The notes: generated from the letters alone by a model not told the origin. A stretch of 64,000 bases of DNA from Chrysoporthe austroafricana (GCA_001051155.2 JYIP02000003.1:1798001-1862000), one strand, 5' to 3'; counted from the first letter of the stretch, positions 11,057 through 23,032 are shown. A program made the numbers and translations.

Positions 11057-12949
11057 GCTGAGTTGGTAATGTTGCGTTGGCCGTCTTGAGTTCCATACAT
11101 ACCCCTTTGACTTTATCTGGCTCATGCCAATGCTCCTTGTGTCTCTTCCAAGGGACTGTTTGGCGCGGACCATGGTAGTTAGATGGTGGTTCTTTTCTTT
11201 ACTGCTAGAGAACGAGGCGAAGATTACCCGATTATAATCGTACCGCACGAGATTGTATGGAGCCAAGAATTACGTACATTGTACACTCAGCCGAGCCCGT
11301 CTCGCAGGGCCTTCTAGTGCGCGTAGTTGTGCCGGAAGACTTGCATCATCTTGCTTTGATAAACAGTGGCATGCGGCCGTCGGCCTCAGCCCCAATGTGC
11401 AAGATCATGAATTCTGCACATGACTTCAGTCTACGCGCTAAGTCCTTGATGGCATCTTGACATATGCTTTGACCCTTCGATGCAAGCCTTGGGTCGAGGA
11501 TATAATGTCCTCTTTTAGAGCTAATGCACAAGTGCTCATGGCCCGCGGTTTGCGCGGCGGACTCGATCGCTAACACGCAACATTTTATCGTCTTGACTCC
11601 TCACTTTCTATCACTTGAACGTTAGGAGATTGTTGGATTCTGTGATAGGCGCTGGCGGCTGCGACATCGATACGCCTTGGACGGTCCTGATTATCGTTGC
11701 CGATATGTTACCATTACAGCATATTTTCTGGTCTTTGGCCTGCTGTAGGCACAGATCGTGGTGGGGCATCGTGAAGAGGATCTCGGATAAGCACAAGGAG
11801 GCGTAGTTAGATCCCGTGGGCTGTCAAGAACCTCATTAGGCCTTGGCCATGAGGTAGTGGGCATCGGGTACCAGGCTCATACTGACGCACAGATGTACGA
11901 TCGACGTCTTTTGAGCCTCTAGGTGCAGACGACGCGTTCTTGAGAGTCTCGACTGGCGTCACCGCATAAACTCATTAGTAGAGATCACATACCAGGCGAT
12001 AACAGGACATCGCAAACGCGCTTCTCACTCATCTTCGCTACCACTTTCATACTTCTATCGATCGTTTCCTTCCCTTCGTATGAAGTCTAGGCACCCATTC
12101 GTGGAACATAAATTTAACCACTCTACACAGAGACGCACACGAAGGTAGTGCTAGATGATCAACATCGATAACAGCAGCTCATCCGACTTCAGGACGAGGG
12201 GCAGGGGGGGATTAGTGTGGTTGTCGCGGAGCTAAATGAGGAGTAGAGGATTAGGTGGTAGTCTTAGAGCCCGGTTGTGCTCAAGTGCTCTTGATCGTAC
12301 ACTCACGTCCGTCTCCTCGGCACCAGTGAGCGGTATCAGATAGCGAGTTGTGGCAAAACTGCTTCGATCGCGTGGGAGATCCGTTTTACCTGTCTGGCTG
12401 TTTTTGGTTCGGACGAGACACCAGTTAAGTCATGTATCTCACTGCCGATAATCAGTCACCTCTTATATTGTCAAACCCAGTGCCTCCGCAGACATCATCT
12501 GTATATGCATTTTTGACCTTCCGGTGTACCCCTGAAGGTTGTGCTCCTCAAAAGTGGCTGTGACCGCAGCCAGTATCTCATACGCCCTAATTAACAATGG
12601 TACAGTTTTCATTGGTAGACGCACTGATGTTCGGTTCTATACCAACAAGAGTTTGGCCAGAGGTCATACCAATCAGAGGTATTAGAATACAGTTAACTTC
12701 GAGTTTGCTTCTCCAGAATGAGGTTTAGGTCCTTATGAGTCTTTATATAATGATGGAAATATACTTGAACCACTTCGGTGAGATGAAAGACATCTAAGGG
12801 GAAACTGGCAAGAAGTTTCCAGCAAAGCGGAACGGAAAATATTGATCGATTTTCTGCAGCGCGGCTCGTTCCAAAGCTGGAGTCTGGTCAAGAAGCAGTG
12901 GAGAGTACGGTGCTTCAGGACGATCTCATGACATTACGACATCAACAAA
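11057..12949. other. Intergenic region between alpha-tubulin and a membrane-protein gene
   Basis: The two genes converge on this stretch, so it holds both 3' ends. Frames at 11257-11460, 11346-11576 and 11615-11806 are short and domain-free. I see no gene, tRNA or repeat. Confidence 0.55.
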
Positions 12950-14132
12950 TTAGGCAGTCATCGTCTTTGTCTTTGGACCATTCTCGGAATATTCTTTCCA
13001 CCACCACACAGCCGCTACAGCTGCCCCAGGACCAGCTAAGACAGCAAGACCTAATATAATGATCAAGCTCTTGGCGAGCAGATGTACTCCTCCTGCCTTG
13101 TCGGTGGCTGCTTTGCGTTGTACATCACCAACTACAACGACACACCCAAGTAAACATGCGGCAAAGACAAACCACCAGTCCCACTGGAAAATATAATGCA
13201 GGCCAGTCGTCAAGCTATCTTTCCACACCCGGCGATCCGGTATGAAGATACGGTAGAGTGACAGTTGCGGGTCATGCGACGAGAAGCACGCGAGCAGCAC
13301 ATAGAGATGTACTAAAGCTGACACGCCGAATGCGACCACATAAGTTCGCTTAAGATGACGGTCACTAGACAGGCCCATGGAAGTCCGCGAGGTCACGAAG
13401 AGAGAGAAGAACGGTATTGCCATGCTGACGACAATTGGCGAGAATTGCCAATATGCGATCAGTCCCTGCTTCAGCAGAGGGTCGTTTTGCGGGAGGTACA
13501 TGACGAATGTGGGTAGGAGGTAGAAAAATATCGCCGAAGGTAGGATGACCTTCGCTTTGCTCGCGGGGACTTCGTCGAGCTCTTTGTGCGGTTGGTCGGA
13601 GGCAGACTCTAATATCCAGGCGGCGTAGTACCAGGGCACCACGGCCGCCCCAGCGATTGTCTGATAGAATGCAGCCCAAGTACCCGGGCTATATGTAACC
13701 AGGTAAGTATCGTGAGCATCTTTGCTAGGCTCACAAGCGAACTTACAAGCTGAAAACTCTTCGCGCATTCCGTGGCCGGTACGCCTCGATATTCCAAATG
13801 CAGATGAAGCTAAAGAAATTGACGAGAAAGTGCAGTTGCTGTAACCTAGCCGCCGGATCGAGCCCTAGAGATCCGGCAGCAAAAGCCAGAACAAGGAAAG
13901 ACAGAGGATGATCCAGCAAGTCGACGCCAGTATACGTGGTCCTCAAATTCGATCCGTCGCTGAGCTTGGCGGCCTCGAGATGTTGTTCGAACTTGACAGG
14001 AATCTCTTTGGCCGCCGGTTCTATTCGCATGAGCCACAGCCCCAACCCCCCGAGGATCGTGAAGAGTAGAGCCCATAGATAATTGTAAGGACGGCTGGGG
14101 GCCAGCTTTACCGTAGAAGGGGCGCCAGCCAT
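12950..14132 (-). CDS. Polytopic membrane protein of unknown function, two exons
   Basis: Exon 1 is 14132-13747, the intron 13746-13689 (GTAAGT donor, atag acceptor, 58 nt) and exon 2 is 13688-12950. Phases match across the junction (RRVFSFPGTWAAF) and the product is 374 aa. I count about nine hydrophobic segments long enough to span a membrane, distributed over the whole length. Examples are YLWALLFTILGGLGLWLM near the N terminus, LSFLVLAFAAG, LHFLVNFFSFICIW, VVPWYYAAWIL, IFFYLLPTFVMYL, and a last segment with a WWW run before a short charged tail. There is no cleavable signal peptide. The start codon is in a good context (accaacATGGCT). I do not recognise catalytic or transport motifs and assign no function. 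The neighbouring alpha-tubulin and DUF3712-like genes give no hint of a pathway. Confidence 0.78.
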
Positions 14133-14839
14133 GTTGGTGCGAGAGATTTGGTAATTAGAGCCCTTAACTGTGCAAGCAGCGTTGATTCAGAACAAATGGC
14201 AGCATGTGGGCGAGTTCTGGAATGAAATCACGAAATCCTCTCGGTCTTGAGAGATATTTCTTTCCAAGTGGCGTAGCTCTTAGTGCTGACACGAAGGAGC
14301 CGGGACCCGTCAGAAATAAACTTAGATACCTGAGTCTTGTTTGGTTAGTGCTTCCTTTGATGCGCTGTTAAGTTCGGTAGGCTGTAAAAGTGATTGTCGC
14401 AATATCCCAGCCGGTTCCCGCGAAGTGAAACATTCGCTAGGGGCAAGGCGGTTAAACGGCAGACAGCATTACAGGGATCACTTGTTGTAAAGTGCGCTAA
14501 GGAGAAGCTTATTTCTGAATTGCATGTGCACGAAAGACATCTTGGACCACGAGAAGTCAGGCAAACCTGTACGTGTCGACCCCTTTGTGGAGTACTAAAT
14601 TCATTAGCGGATGGCTGTGCCTGTCCCTTTGCTTAATGGCCTGACTTGTCACTTCAACTGTCGAAATTGATTGCCTCGCTGCAGCCAGAATGTTTTATCG
14701 TGTTCTGACCCCTTGATTTCATGCCATTCCGATTCATCCGGTCGCCGAACGCTTCCTTTCTGCGCAGAGTCGACCTTGTAGCGATTGTTCACCGCCAACA
14801 TCCCGGAACATCTAAGCCCATCAGATCATGGGGATGGTC
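14133..14839. other. Intergenic region, no gene seen
   Basis: About 0.7 kb between the promoter of the membrane-protein gene and the 3' end of the DUF3712-like gene, both on the minus strand. Frames at 14394-14636 and 14721-14903 (plus) have no domain, and the latter overlaps the last exon of the DUF3712-like gene on the opposite strand. Confidence 0.5.
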
Positions 14840-16360
14840 TCAAAAGTCGGAAACCGGCACGGTGGAGTACAATGTGGTGTTATCAAGCACTGCTTCCACA
14901 TAGGTGATATGCTGACCATTGACCAGACAGCTATTGCCGGTTATAGCCATCACTAGGGTTGCGTCGGACGCATTACTCGATGCATTTGCCATTATGGTAT
15001 TATCTGCTCCGTGTTAAAAAGAAGGAGAATCATCTTGAAGTCCAAAATGCGGTCATGAAGCTTCGAAAAGAGGCGATATGAGGCATTATGATGTGGAGAA
15101 AGGGTAACTTACAGTTATCTATTACTGTGTTGATGTCTATGATGCCAGTAAATGGGAATGTGTTGTTGCCCTGGTAGAGAGTCGCGTCCGATATACTCAT
15201 GTTTCCAATGATGATGTTCGAAATAGCCGCGTTGAAGATGAGTTCCCCGAACTCGATAGCCACCGTTCCAGGATTGCTATATCACGTTTATTCGTCAACA
15301 ATTGCCAGAAAGCAAAAGATGAATGAATTCTTGAAGATGACCCAATGGCATGTCCTTTCCACTTCTCCAGAATAATACTTCTTAGAGGGCGGTGTAATTA
15401 ATTAGAATTACGTACGGGATTGTGACATTGCCAATCAGGTTGGTTCCGTCTGGCTCTGAGGAACTGAGGAGCTCAGAAGAGTCGAGTACAAAGCCCCGCA
15501 GTTGATTCAGGCCGGCGACTGTCACGGTTTTCTTGATGGTAATGGGCGCAGACAACGCACCAAAATGAATTCTGGTCGAGCCCCGGAAGCTGATATCGGT
15601 AGTCACACCATAGCTGCATGATTTTGTCTTATCAGCACTGCGCATTCATGACGGATGTTTCGCGACACAAATTTAGGTAGCAAATCTTCTTACAAGGTCG
15701 CGTTCAGCCACTTCTCGAGCTCCGTATCGTTGGTGACCGGGGAAGTTGAATCGATTATTATGTCCGTCGATCCCTTCAGTTCCTGTTCCGGGACTGTCAC
15801 ATACGTGTAGGGATAGAACCCTTCCGTGAAAGTGTTGTACAGCGATAGGTTGAAAGGCTCCATACGAGCACTGATGCTTCCTGGTGCCTTGAATACAGTG
15901 CTGAAACTGAAATGCAGCTCTGTCTCGGAATATGCTCCAATTATGGCATTCAGAATTGGAAGATCTGTCTTATCGATCATGTCCTGGATAATGGCCGGGA
16001 TTACTTTGAGAAACCTATGTGCTTCTTAGTCGACCTACGATGTCTCTGACTGGGTAGGGTATTGGCGGCCTCGGTGTCCGGCGAGGAGTGTGTCGTCCGA
16101 ACTCACAGACATGGTAGGAAAATCGCGAGGAACACAATAACTCCGATCAACCACCACCACCAGCGCCTGGCGCAGTGGCGTCGTACTCTTTGTCGCTTCC
16201 CGAGGGGCTTTGGAGAGGTTTGAGAATCTTCGACTTGTTCTAACTCGTCATCCTTCTCCTCGCTAATTGCTGAGGCCGGTTGATGGAGGTCCATGCCGTC
16301 AGCTGGCACGTCCTCCTCCTTGTCGAGGCCGGATGAGGCGTTGGTATTGGTATCTTTCAT
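14840..16360 (-). CDS. DUF3712-like fungal membrane-anchored protein, five exons
   Basis: Rebuilt from five exons: 16360-16107, 16014-15694, 15613-15416, 15276-15113 and 15003-14840. All four introns have GT-AG ends and every phase matches; the product is 366 aa. The N-terminal ~65 residues are acidic and soluble. A basic stretch (KRQRVRRHCARR) leads into one membrane segment (WWWWLIGVIVFLAIFLPCL), giving a type II signal-anchor layout with a long lumenal or extracellular domain. That domain has the pattern of the fungal DUF3712 family: GSTRIHFGALSAPITIKKTV, then AGLNQLRGF, then IPNPGTVAIEFGEL. Potential N-glycosylation sites (NATF, NVTI, NMSI, NASS) fit an external location. The family has no known biochemical role, so none is claimed. 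I chose the ATG at 16360 because the open frame upstream reads as non-coding sequence. Confidence 0.8.
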
Positions 16361-18704
16361 GTCGTGTAAATGGCAAAGGAAAATTGCGACATACGGATTT
16401 CCAGATCGATTTACAGATTCGAGATTGTTTGGTATCGATATATGTATCCTTTGAGACCAACTTGCAGGGCTGGTTACACAAAAGCAGTAACACATGATGC
16501 GGCCATGCGGCCCCGCTGGGGACTTAACCACCTTCCGGAACTGAGCAACATCATTGTCCGCGGCACAGCTTTCCATCCCAGCATGATTTCGAGCTACCCC
16601 AATGACAAACAATTTCCTTTTCCTTTTTTGACCATGTAGGTGTACCTCTATGCTCTGCTTCAGTATTCCGGGAGGACGATTGCCTCGGTTGAGAAGAGGA
16701 GTTGTCAGTCTACTCCAGACTCCTCAGTTCTCACTGGGTGCTTTTGCCATCATGATGATCACAGGAACATCTGGAAGGCAGGTTTTGGGAGACTGAACCG
16801 CGTACGGCCACATGTAGGACAGCACGAGGACGCAAATCATAGGCCGTTCGGGAGACCAACGATTTCCCGGTTCGTCGTTGCATCAGCAGGGTGTGATTCT
16901 CGGGGCCACGATTCCTGACGTGTCAACCAGTGTTGTCGATCTCGTACCTGTTCCGTGAGCCTCAGTGCATGAGGTTGCCATGAAGTGGTTTCGTCGTGGG
17001 GAATGGCTTTTGGGATGTATGCACACCAATGAGTCAAGAGAAGTGCTTTTGTCAACAAAATTACGGCTTATCACTGGGTATGGCTGGCCTGACGAGCACA
17101 CTTGCTCACAGGACTACCGACTCGTACTAAGCTTGTTGGCGACGCTTTACTACGTATGGCGGGTCGTGATTTTAAGGCCTTGCATCATCCGGAGCACGCG
17201 TTGCATTGCCGAAGGAAGTAGGCGTGTGGATTCTCGTCACATTCGGAGTCCGGACCGTAGGGAGCTTCTTTTTTGGTCAGCGGCTGTCTCCCCTTCTCCG
17301 CCCCCACGTTTCCTTGTCCCAATTTCGCTGCAGTGACGTCCGGCACTCGAGTGCTGAAAATAGCTTCATTGGCCGTTTTATTATTATCAGATCTCTATAT
17401 TGCCGGTCTCTTTCTGCCAGGCAGGGCATTTCGCCTTGGGAAAGAGGACCCTGAATTTCGCAGCCTACGGTGTCGATTTCTCGTCGATGCCACTGGTCAA
17501 TTCTGGCGTTGAGAATACCATGCATCTTATACTTAGGTAATAGCCATCTACACTTTCACCTTTTCGCCACCCTCCCCCAGACACTGTACCATAGTAGCAA
17601 CAATACGGCATCGAGATGGCCAGCTAATCTGTCTACTCAGCAGTATACATTGTGCGATGCTAGTTTGCTTCAATGAGGGGAAGGCTGATGTATTGGTGGC
17701 TCGTGGTTCTATTAGTATCCCCCGGATACGACTTTGCACATCCTCGACTTTACGAATACGATTCGAGATGCAGAGTGACTTCATGTATCGAGAACGTTCC
17801 CAGCGACCTCGGGAGATCCTTATTCACATGCTGCGCAACACTTTCAAGGCCTTTGGCCTTGTTCTACTGTGGCTAGAGAGCCTGTTGTCTGCAACGGAGG
17901 CCCGTTGAAGTATGCTAGAAGATGTAAACGACTTTGCAATATGGCTCGATTCATTTGCAGATACCCATGAGTCATATCGACAAGATATTGGTACGTGGCC
18001 GGCTCTCAGGATTGCTTTGGAGTTTGTACTGATCAATGTCTAATCTGACGGGCTCTCATCACGAAGCGCGTAGGTGTGAAATACCCAGGTAGGTTTATCG
18101 GGCATTTCGATGAAAAAGTGGAATCCATATGCTAAAGTACAATTATCATGAGACTGGGGTATTAGTCAGTATTATCGCTATCATCTATCTACTTATCATC
18201 CATGCGTCCGGATGGTGGCGTTCGAGATAGATAACCATACGGTTCCTTGGCCCGGCTACGCGGCTGAAATCTCCGAGGTCGTATGGCTTCTCAGAGTTGA
18301 TGCAGTATGGAAAATGCTGGTTCTCCAAATGAGGTCACAGGAGTATTTTACGTTAAGAATATTAAGTAAGTGTAGATAGAAGTGCACAAACGTCGGACGT
18401 TAGTGATCAGAAACCTCGAGGTAGCCGGCTTGACAAGAAGTCCAGAGACTTCGAATACTCCGAAGTCGCTGAAGGATAGGATATGCAAAACCAGTCGTGC
18501 AGCATATTAATCCAAGGTCATTCCTAGTCGACTTGGATGGTCACTGCTTTCAAATTGCTCACAGAGGATGCCTATGATGACCCTTGGGTAATTATTTGAA
18601 AAATCAAATTTCAGCCTGGCGAAGGCTCCTTTACCCCGGCCCTAATTATCATTCTACGTTCTTCCAACTGCATATCATTTCGCGTCGAGATTTTTTTTTT
18701 TCTT

Positions 18705-18754
<50 letters not shown>

Positions 18755-19264
18755 GTTCTGGGATAAAATTGGTCTGAGCCATTCGTCCCAAATTCCGGGG
18801 ATTTAATTTGATATCCGCCGTGATAAGTCAGATGAAACTAACGGGGATAACTCGTAGCTTGTCACCTGATTTCCGCAAACATGCACCGCTTTCTTCAAGC
18901 TGTGCAGGCAGATAGTACACTCGTCGGGGATTCTAACTACTTAGGTATTCGGAATTGGGGAGAGTGGTAATATGTACCCATCAAAATCAAGATGATAATC
19001 TATCACTTGTATGCGGATTTGACCCTCGATGATTCTAATGCGCCAATCTCTGGATGCCCACGTCGCACTGATCAAATCGTAAGCACTACCTACGGAATTG
19101 GACAGGAATCCTCTCTTCCATATGACTCAGAGGCCCAGGTCAAGCATCCGTTATTGCAGCTCGGACTGGAAACGCTCACTTCCTACGAATTAAATTCCAA
19201 TCATTCGTTCCCCATGTATTTTCCTACGGCCTGATGAGCAGCTAAAGAGGTAGCATCACTCAAT
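16361..19264. other. Long intergenic region
   Basis: About 2.9 kb without a convincing gene. The frames present (for example 16640-16918, 16965-17336 and 17657-17908 on plus; 17824-18036 on minus) are short, overlap, and show no domain, and no splice-joined extension gave a recognisable protein. It contains the poly-T tract at 18691-18753. Sequence near 18100-18400 is moderately AT-rich. A fast-evolving or non-coding gene cannot be excluded. Confidence 0.5.
18691..18753. repeat. Long poly-T tract (63 bp, interrupted only by two C)
   Basis: A homopolymer run with single C residues near its left end (18702 and 18706). It could be a simple microsatellite or the reverse complement of a poly(A) tail left by a minus-strand retroposition. 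I found no clear target-site duplication or LINE-like body beside it, so the origin is open. The length of such a run is also error-prone in assembly. Confidence 0.8.
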
Positions 19265-20335
19265 ATGTCATTGACCCAAGTCCGCCCCGCCCCGACCACG
19301 ATCCACCCCAAGGACTGGCTTCGCACCCTTCCCAAATGTGAACTTCATCTACATCTCGAAGGCACAGTGACACCCGAGACCCTCGTGGCGCTCTCAGCGC
19401 GTCACGATAACGAACCTCTAAGCCTCGAGGATGCTCTCGCACTCTACACATACAAGGATTTCGATCACTTCCTCAACACCTTCAAGCTAGTCTGCGGCCA
19501 CCTGCTCACGCCAGACGACTACGCACTTGTCGCGCGCCAGATGGTGCGCGATCTCGCAGCGCAGGGCGTCGTTCATGCCGAGGTATACGTGGCGTGGGGG
19601 AACATTTTGAAGTGGAAGCCTGAGCTTAAGGTTGAGGATGTCATGGAGGCCTTGGATGGGGCTGTGTCTGGCTTTGAGGATCAGGTGGGAAACGTACGTC
19701 CATCGATACTGTGGATCACGGATGCAAGCCGCCAGTGGGGCAGTGAGCACGTGGGCGAGGTTTTTCGGCTCGCAGCGCGTCTGAGAGAGAGATTCCCAAG
19801 TATCATTGGGGTTGGGATAGGAGGTGACGAGATCGGAGGTCCGATTGAATGGTTTCGTGAGGTGTATTTCGAAGCTAGGAAAGCCGGCCTGAGGCTGACT
19901 GCTCATGCTGGTGAAGCTACCGGTGCAATTCGGGGACCAATAGAGATCCGTACGGCATTGGAAATGAGCGTGGAAAGAATCGGTCATGGGCTGGCGGCGC
20001 AGTATGACGAGGATCTGATGACAATTTTGGCTAGGACAAACGTGCCTTTGGAGATCAACATCACGTCCAACATTCTGACAGGCTGCTGTCCGTCGGTCCA
20101 GGAACATCCGTTACCAATGTTCTTAGACAAGCGCATCCTATGCACTTTGAACTCGGACGATCCGGCTATGTTTGGATCCAGGTGCCTCGACGAGTATATG
20201 CTGGTCTATGAGAAACTAAATCTGAGTTTGGAAGATCTGAAAATTCTAGCAAGGAATTCCGTCACCGCTAGCTTTCTAAAAGAAGAGGAGAAGGAGAAAC
20301 TACTACAGAATATTATGCAGCTTGCTATTCCCTGA
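19265..20335 (+). CDS. Adenosine/adenine deaminase family enzyme (metal-dependent aminohydrolase)
   Basis: An intronless 356-residue protein, the usual length of the family, which hydrolytically removes the 6-amino group of adenine or adenosine in purine salvage. All family motifs are visible: the zinc-binding HxH in PKCELHLHLEGT (His28, His30), HAGE (His214, Glu217), RIGHG (His241) and SDDP (Asp298, Asp299). The LPKCELHLHLEGT opening resembles fungal Aah1-type adenine deaminases. RIGHG is closer to the adenosine-deaminase form (adenine deaminases usually have RIDHG). The substrate is therefore undecided. No signal peptide is seen, so it is probably cytosolic. The start ATG at 19265 directly precedes the conserved domain. 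Confidence 0.9.
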   Translation: MSLTQVRPAPTTIHPKDWLRTLPKCELHLHLEGTVTPETLVALSARHDNEPLSLEDALALYTYKDFDHFLNTFKLVCGHLLTPDDYALVARQMVRDLAAQGVVHAEVYVAWGNILKWKPELKVEDVMEALDGAVSGFEDQVGNVRPSILWITDASRQWGSEHVGEVFRLAARLRERFPSIIGVGIGGDEIGGPIEWFREVYFEARKAGLRLTAHAGEATGAIRGPIEIRTALEMSVERIGHGLAAQYDEDLMTILARTNVPLEINITSNILTGCCPSVQEHPLPMFLDKRILCTLNSDDPAMFGSRCLDEYMLVYEKLNLSLEDLKILARNSVTASFLKEEEKEKLLQNIMQLAIP

Positions 20336-21639
20336 GGTGGACCTTGGTTTTGGGTCTTGTCAATTTCATAGATTTCTTTAACAAGCTGAGCGGTCCAATT
20401 CGGATCCTCGCCGACTAATTAATTGATGATTTCAACAATGGACTAGATGAGATGCTTTAAAAAGAAAAGCTCTCTCTGAGTACTGAGCTTCTACCTAGGC
20501 AGACACTCATAAGTGGCCATTTGTTGCGATTGAAGGATTAAAACTACGACTTCTTAGTACTTAATGGACCTGTCAAAATGATCTCCACAGGAAATAATCA
20601 CTGAGATAATTTCAATACTGTCGTGTCCAGTATGCTATACTCGCGAATAGTCACAAGCGAATGTCTGTTGTATTATTCTAGGACAAAGAGTACTCGAGCC
20701 GGCAGGTGTCCTCAAGATTGACCGAGATCCACCACAATTCAATTCTGATTTCCCAGACTAATACAACATATTGGTATCTTATTTTCCTATGACTAACATT
20801 CTAGCTCAATCTGCGTTGTGTACTGACTAACCATGGCGGTGAAAGGCGAGAAGAGCAATTGAGACCGCAGGCAATTGTACAGGTCTATCAACTTTGATGT
20901 CATTAATGGAGATTGTTGCTCCGATATCGTGATATTCAATAATATGAACTCGGTGGTTGACAGGATAAAGGTGAGTGACGAAAAGGACCTAGTTTAGCCT
21001 CTGGGTAGCGTAGTTCCAGCACTTGTGTTTTGCGCCGAGAAATAGTAACAACACTCCTCAGGGCCCGTACAAACAAAAGACGCTCATCACCTGAGCACTC
21101 GTCACCTGAGGGAGGAGGCTAACTGATCAAAACGCGATGTTCTTAGGCCTCATGGTAGCTGCAAGGTAAAGAGGGAACTCGAGGCTATCTCAACGATGTT
21201 CTTTAGTCTGGAGAGGTGCGGATGAGCATTAGGTGTACGTCCGTAGATTGGATCTAGTGGCCAAGAAATATTCAACATATAATTTCTCGACATCAAAGAC
21301 TACGACCTGGTATGAAATTGTGGTGTCAGTATTGACACTGTAAATCCGACCAGGCCTAGGCGGTGCTCGTGAGGATGCAGAGTTTTGAGGTGTGAAATGC
21401 TACTGCTGAATTGGGACCTGAGGGTGGCTGCTCCCATGAGGGTACCTTTGAGCACATACAAAGGTGAAGATGAGGCTCTTTCATAGATTTCACCCCTAAG
21501 ACACAACTGGGTATTTTTTATAATAAGGGTTTCAGCACGCGATAAAATATTCGTATCACTTTTGTAGAGTAAGCGAGGGAGCCTTGGAATGTGTTTCTGA
21601 TTGCTCTTCTTGACCTCTATGCTGCACCAAGACCTTCCT
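20336..21639. other. Intergenic region between the deaminase gene and the transposon-split gene
   Basis: About 1.3 kb with no domain-bearing frame. A minus-strand frame at 21300-21698 overlaps the 3' half of the split RRM-like gene in another frame and looks like chance. No gene is called. Confidence 0.5.
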
Positions 21640-21936
21640 TTACGAGGCCATGAATCCCGGGCGTGGAGGCAAAGAGCAAGGGTCATAGCCGTAGACAACG
21701 CTCATCACCTCTGGGCAGTCCCTCCGGAGGTACTTAACAGCCATCTCGGCCTGGCCAAACCAGCTGCCGAACCGCCAGATCACTCGCGAGCGGCGAGGTT
21801 CATCGTTGTCTCCGGCAACCACACGGCTTCGTATGTTCATGAAGGTGGTATTCTCGGTATCGAAGCTCCTCAGTCTGTCCTGGAAGTAGTTCCTTAGCGA
21901 GTTGAGGTTAACGATCTCGGAGGGGCCCTCAATTAA
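21640..21936 (-). pseudogene. 3' half of an RRM-like fungal gene, separated from its 5' half by the transposon island
   Basis: About 98 codons ending at the stop at 21640. The frame begins with LIEGPSEIVN and continues through VIWRFGSWFGQAEMAVKYL to YGYDPCSLPP. As I remember related hypothetical fungal RRM proteins, a segment like RVLLI-GP-EIVN follows an N-terminal RRM-like domain, and a segment like WRFGSYRCQAE and YG-DPC closes the protein. The residues upstream of LIEGP in the same frame (up to about 21975) have no ATG, only a TTG, and read as transposon-derived sequence. The matching 5' half, which ends EPITRVL, is at 63460-63825 on the same strand. Combined length would be about 220 aa. 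The link is inferred from remembered family similarity, not from a search. Confidence 0.65.
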
Positions 21937-22074
21937 TATTCCTACAGCCAACGCAAGGTTGCCAGCCCTAGGCAAAGCTTCGAGGGCTCAGATTGCCAGG
22001 GCATTGCCGATATAGCGAAAATCGCGAGCGGATACCCAACTGCATAAAGAAGGAGGCTGGGCAATAAATGCCTG

Positions 22075-22142
22075 TATAGCGAAAAAACGTGCAAAAGCGA
22101 ATCGCTGATGCGTGCATTAGCTTTAACCTTTATATTTCTCTA
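22075..22142 (+). repeat. 68-bp repeat unit, copy 1 (lightly mutated)
   Basis: Begins tatagcgaaaaaacg and ends with tatatttctcta. It pairs with the unit at 22365-22432. Copy 1 keeps GC-containing words where copy 2 has AT. Nearly all differences are transitions compatible with RIP. Confidence 0.8.
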
Positions 22143-22364
22143 CATACCCCCCAGTTTGTTAGGGTGCTATGCGGCCAAACGAACTGATCCAATGTTATTG
22201 TTCTTAATAATACGATCTGAGTGTTCGAACTTAAGACTTCCGCGTATCCATGAAAACGGTCCGCCTTCCTAGCGCCCTTTTAGAATGGAGATTGGGTAAG
22301 CCAGATGCCGTTTTTTCTAGCTAGCGCTATACTGCTTAGGGAGCAAGCGAACCGGGCTTATAAT

Positions 22365-22432
22365 TATAGCGAAAAAACGTATAAAAGCGAATCGCTGATA
22401 CGTATATCAGCTTTAACCTTTATATTTCTCTA
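22365..22432 (+). repeat. 68-bp repeat unit, copy 2 (more mutated)
   Basis: Same unit as 22075-22142, displaced by 290 bp. Differences include gtgc to gtat and gatgcgtgc to gatacgtat, so this copy has taken more RIP-like mutations than the other. Confidence 0.8.
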
Positions 22433-22581
22433 TAGCCTAAGGCAAATGTCGAAAACTAAAGTCTATAAGTATGGCGGAATAGAGCCTAACAGATTAAGGA
22501 TAGATTTGGTTTTTCAGCATTCTTTAGAATACTCTTAATAGTTATCGTTAAATAAAACCCCTTCCAAACCCAGAATTCTGC

Positions 22582-22586
22582 CCTTG
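22582..22586. repeat. Target-site duplication of element D, left copy (CCTTG)
   Basis: The five bases directly before the left LTR of D are repeated directly after its right LTR at 61917-61921. This fixes the limits of D although 31.9 kb of other elements lies inside it. Confidence 0.88.
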
Positions 22587-23032
22587 TATTATGAACGCTG
22601 CAGCAATCCTGAGGTATGCTATAGAGTTAAGGGATTTATGCTAGCAAGAGCGGTACCAAGTACGAGCCTTGAATATTGGAATACGATTTACTGAATATTG
22701 CAAAGTTTATAAGACTTGGGCGATTATCAATAGTAGGGTCTTATTAGTATTTAGATTGATAACTGAAAAGCTATTGCTAATTGTCTGGCGGATATCTGGT
22801 CCTTATATATCTAGCTTTTCAGTACGGAATCGCCGGCTTATTAAGTGAGCTAGTAAGCTTGGTTCGCTAGCTTATTTGGTAATCCGATAATCCTTATCTT
22901 ATTTGCTTTTTAGCTTTGCTTATATAAGCATTTATCGTATTTCTTGCAGTATAGCCCGAAAATCTCGGTACGAATGGGCTTTTAGGGGCAGCTTGAATGC
23001 TATATCCTGGTTTTGTATGTTGGTTTATAATA
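22587..23032 (-). repeat. Element D 3' LTR (446 bp)
   Basis: Direct repeat of 61471-61916 with identical length. Differences seen by eye are mainly C/T and G/A transitions, for example tattatgaacg here against tgttataaatg in the other copy. Confidence 0.9.

Larger units (their letters stand above)
21937..22581. other. Left flank of the outermost insertion, between the split gene and element D
   Basis: Sequence of mixed composition that belongs neither to the split gene nor to element D. It contains two diverged copies of a 68-bp unit (22075-22142 and 22365-22432) and the word gcaaagcttcg at 21972, which recurs near the right edge of the island. It may be part of an older, outermost element of about 2.2 kb into which D inserted. 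No coding capacity is seen. Confidence 0.5.

Noticed and set aside
21300..21698. 132-codon minus-strand frame near the split gene
   Set aside because: It overlaps the 3' half of the RRM-like gene in another frame and shows no domain.
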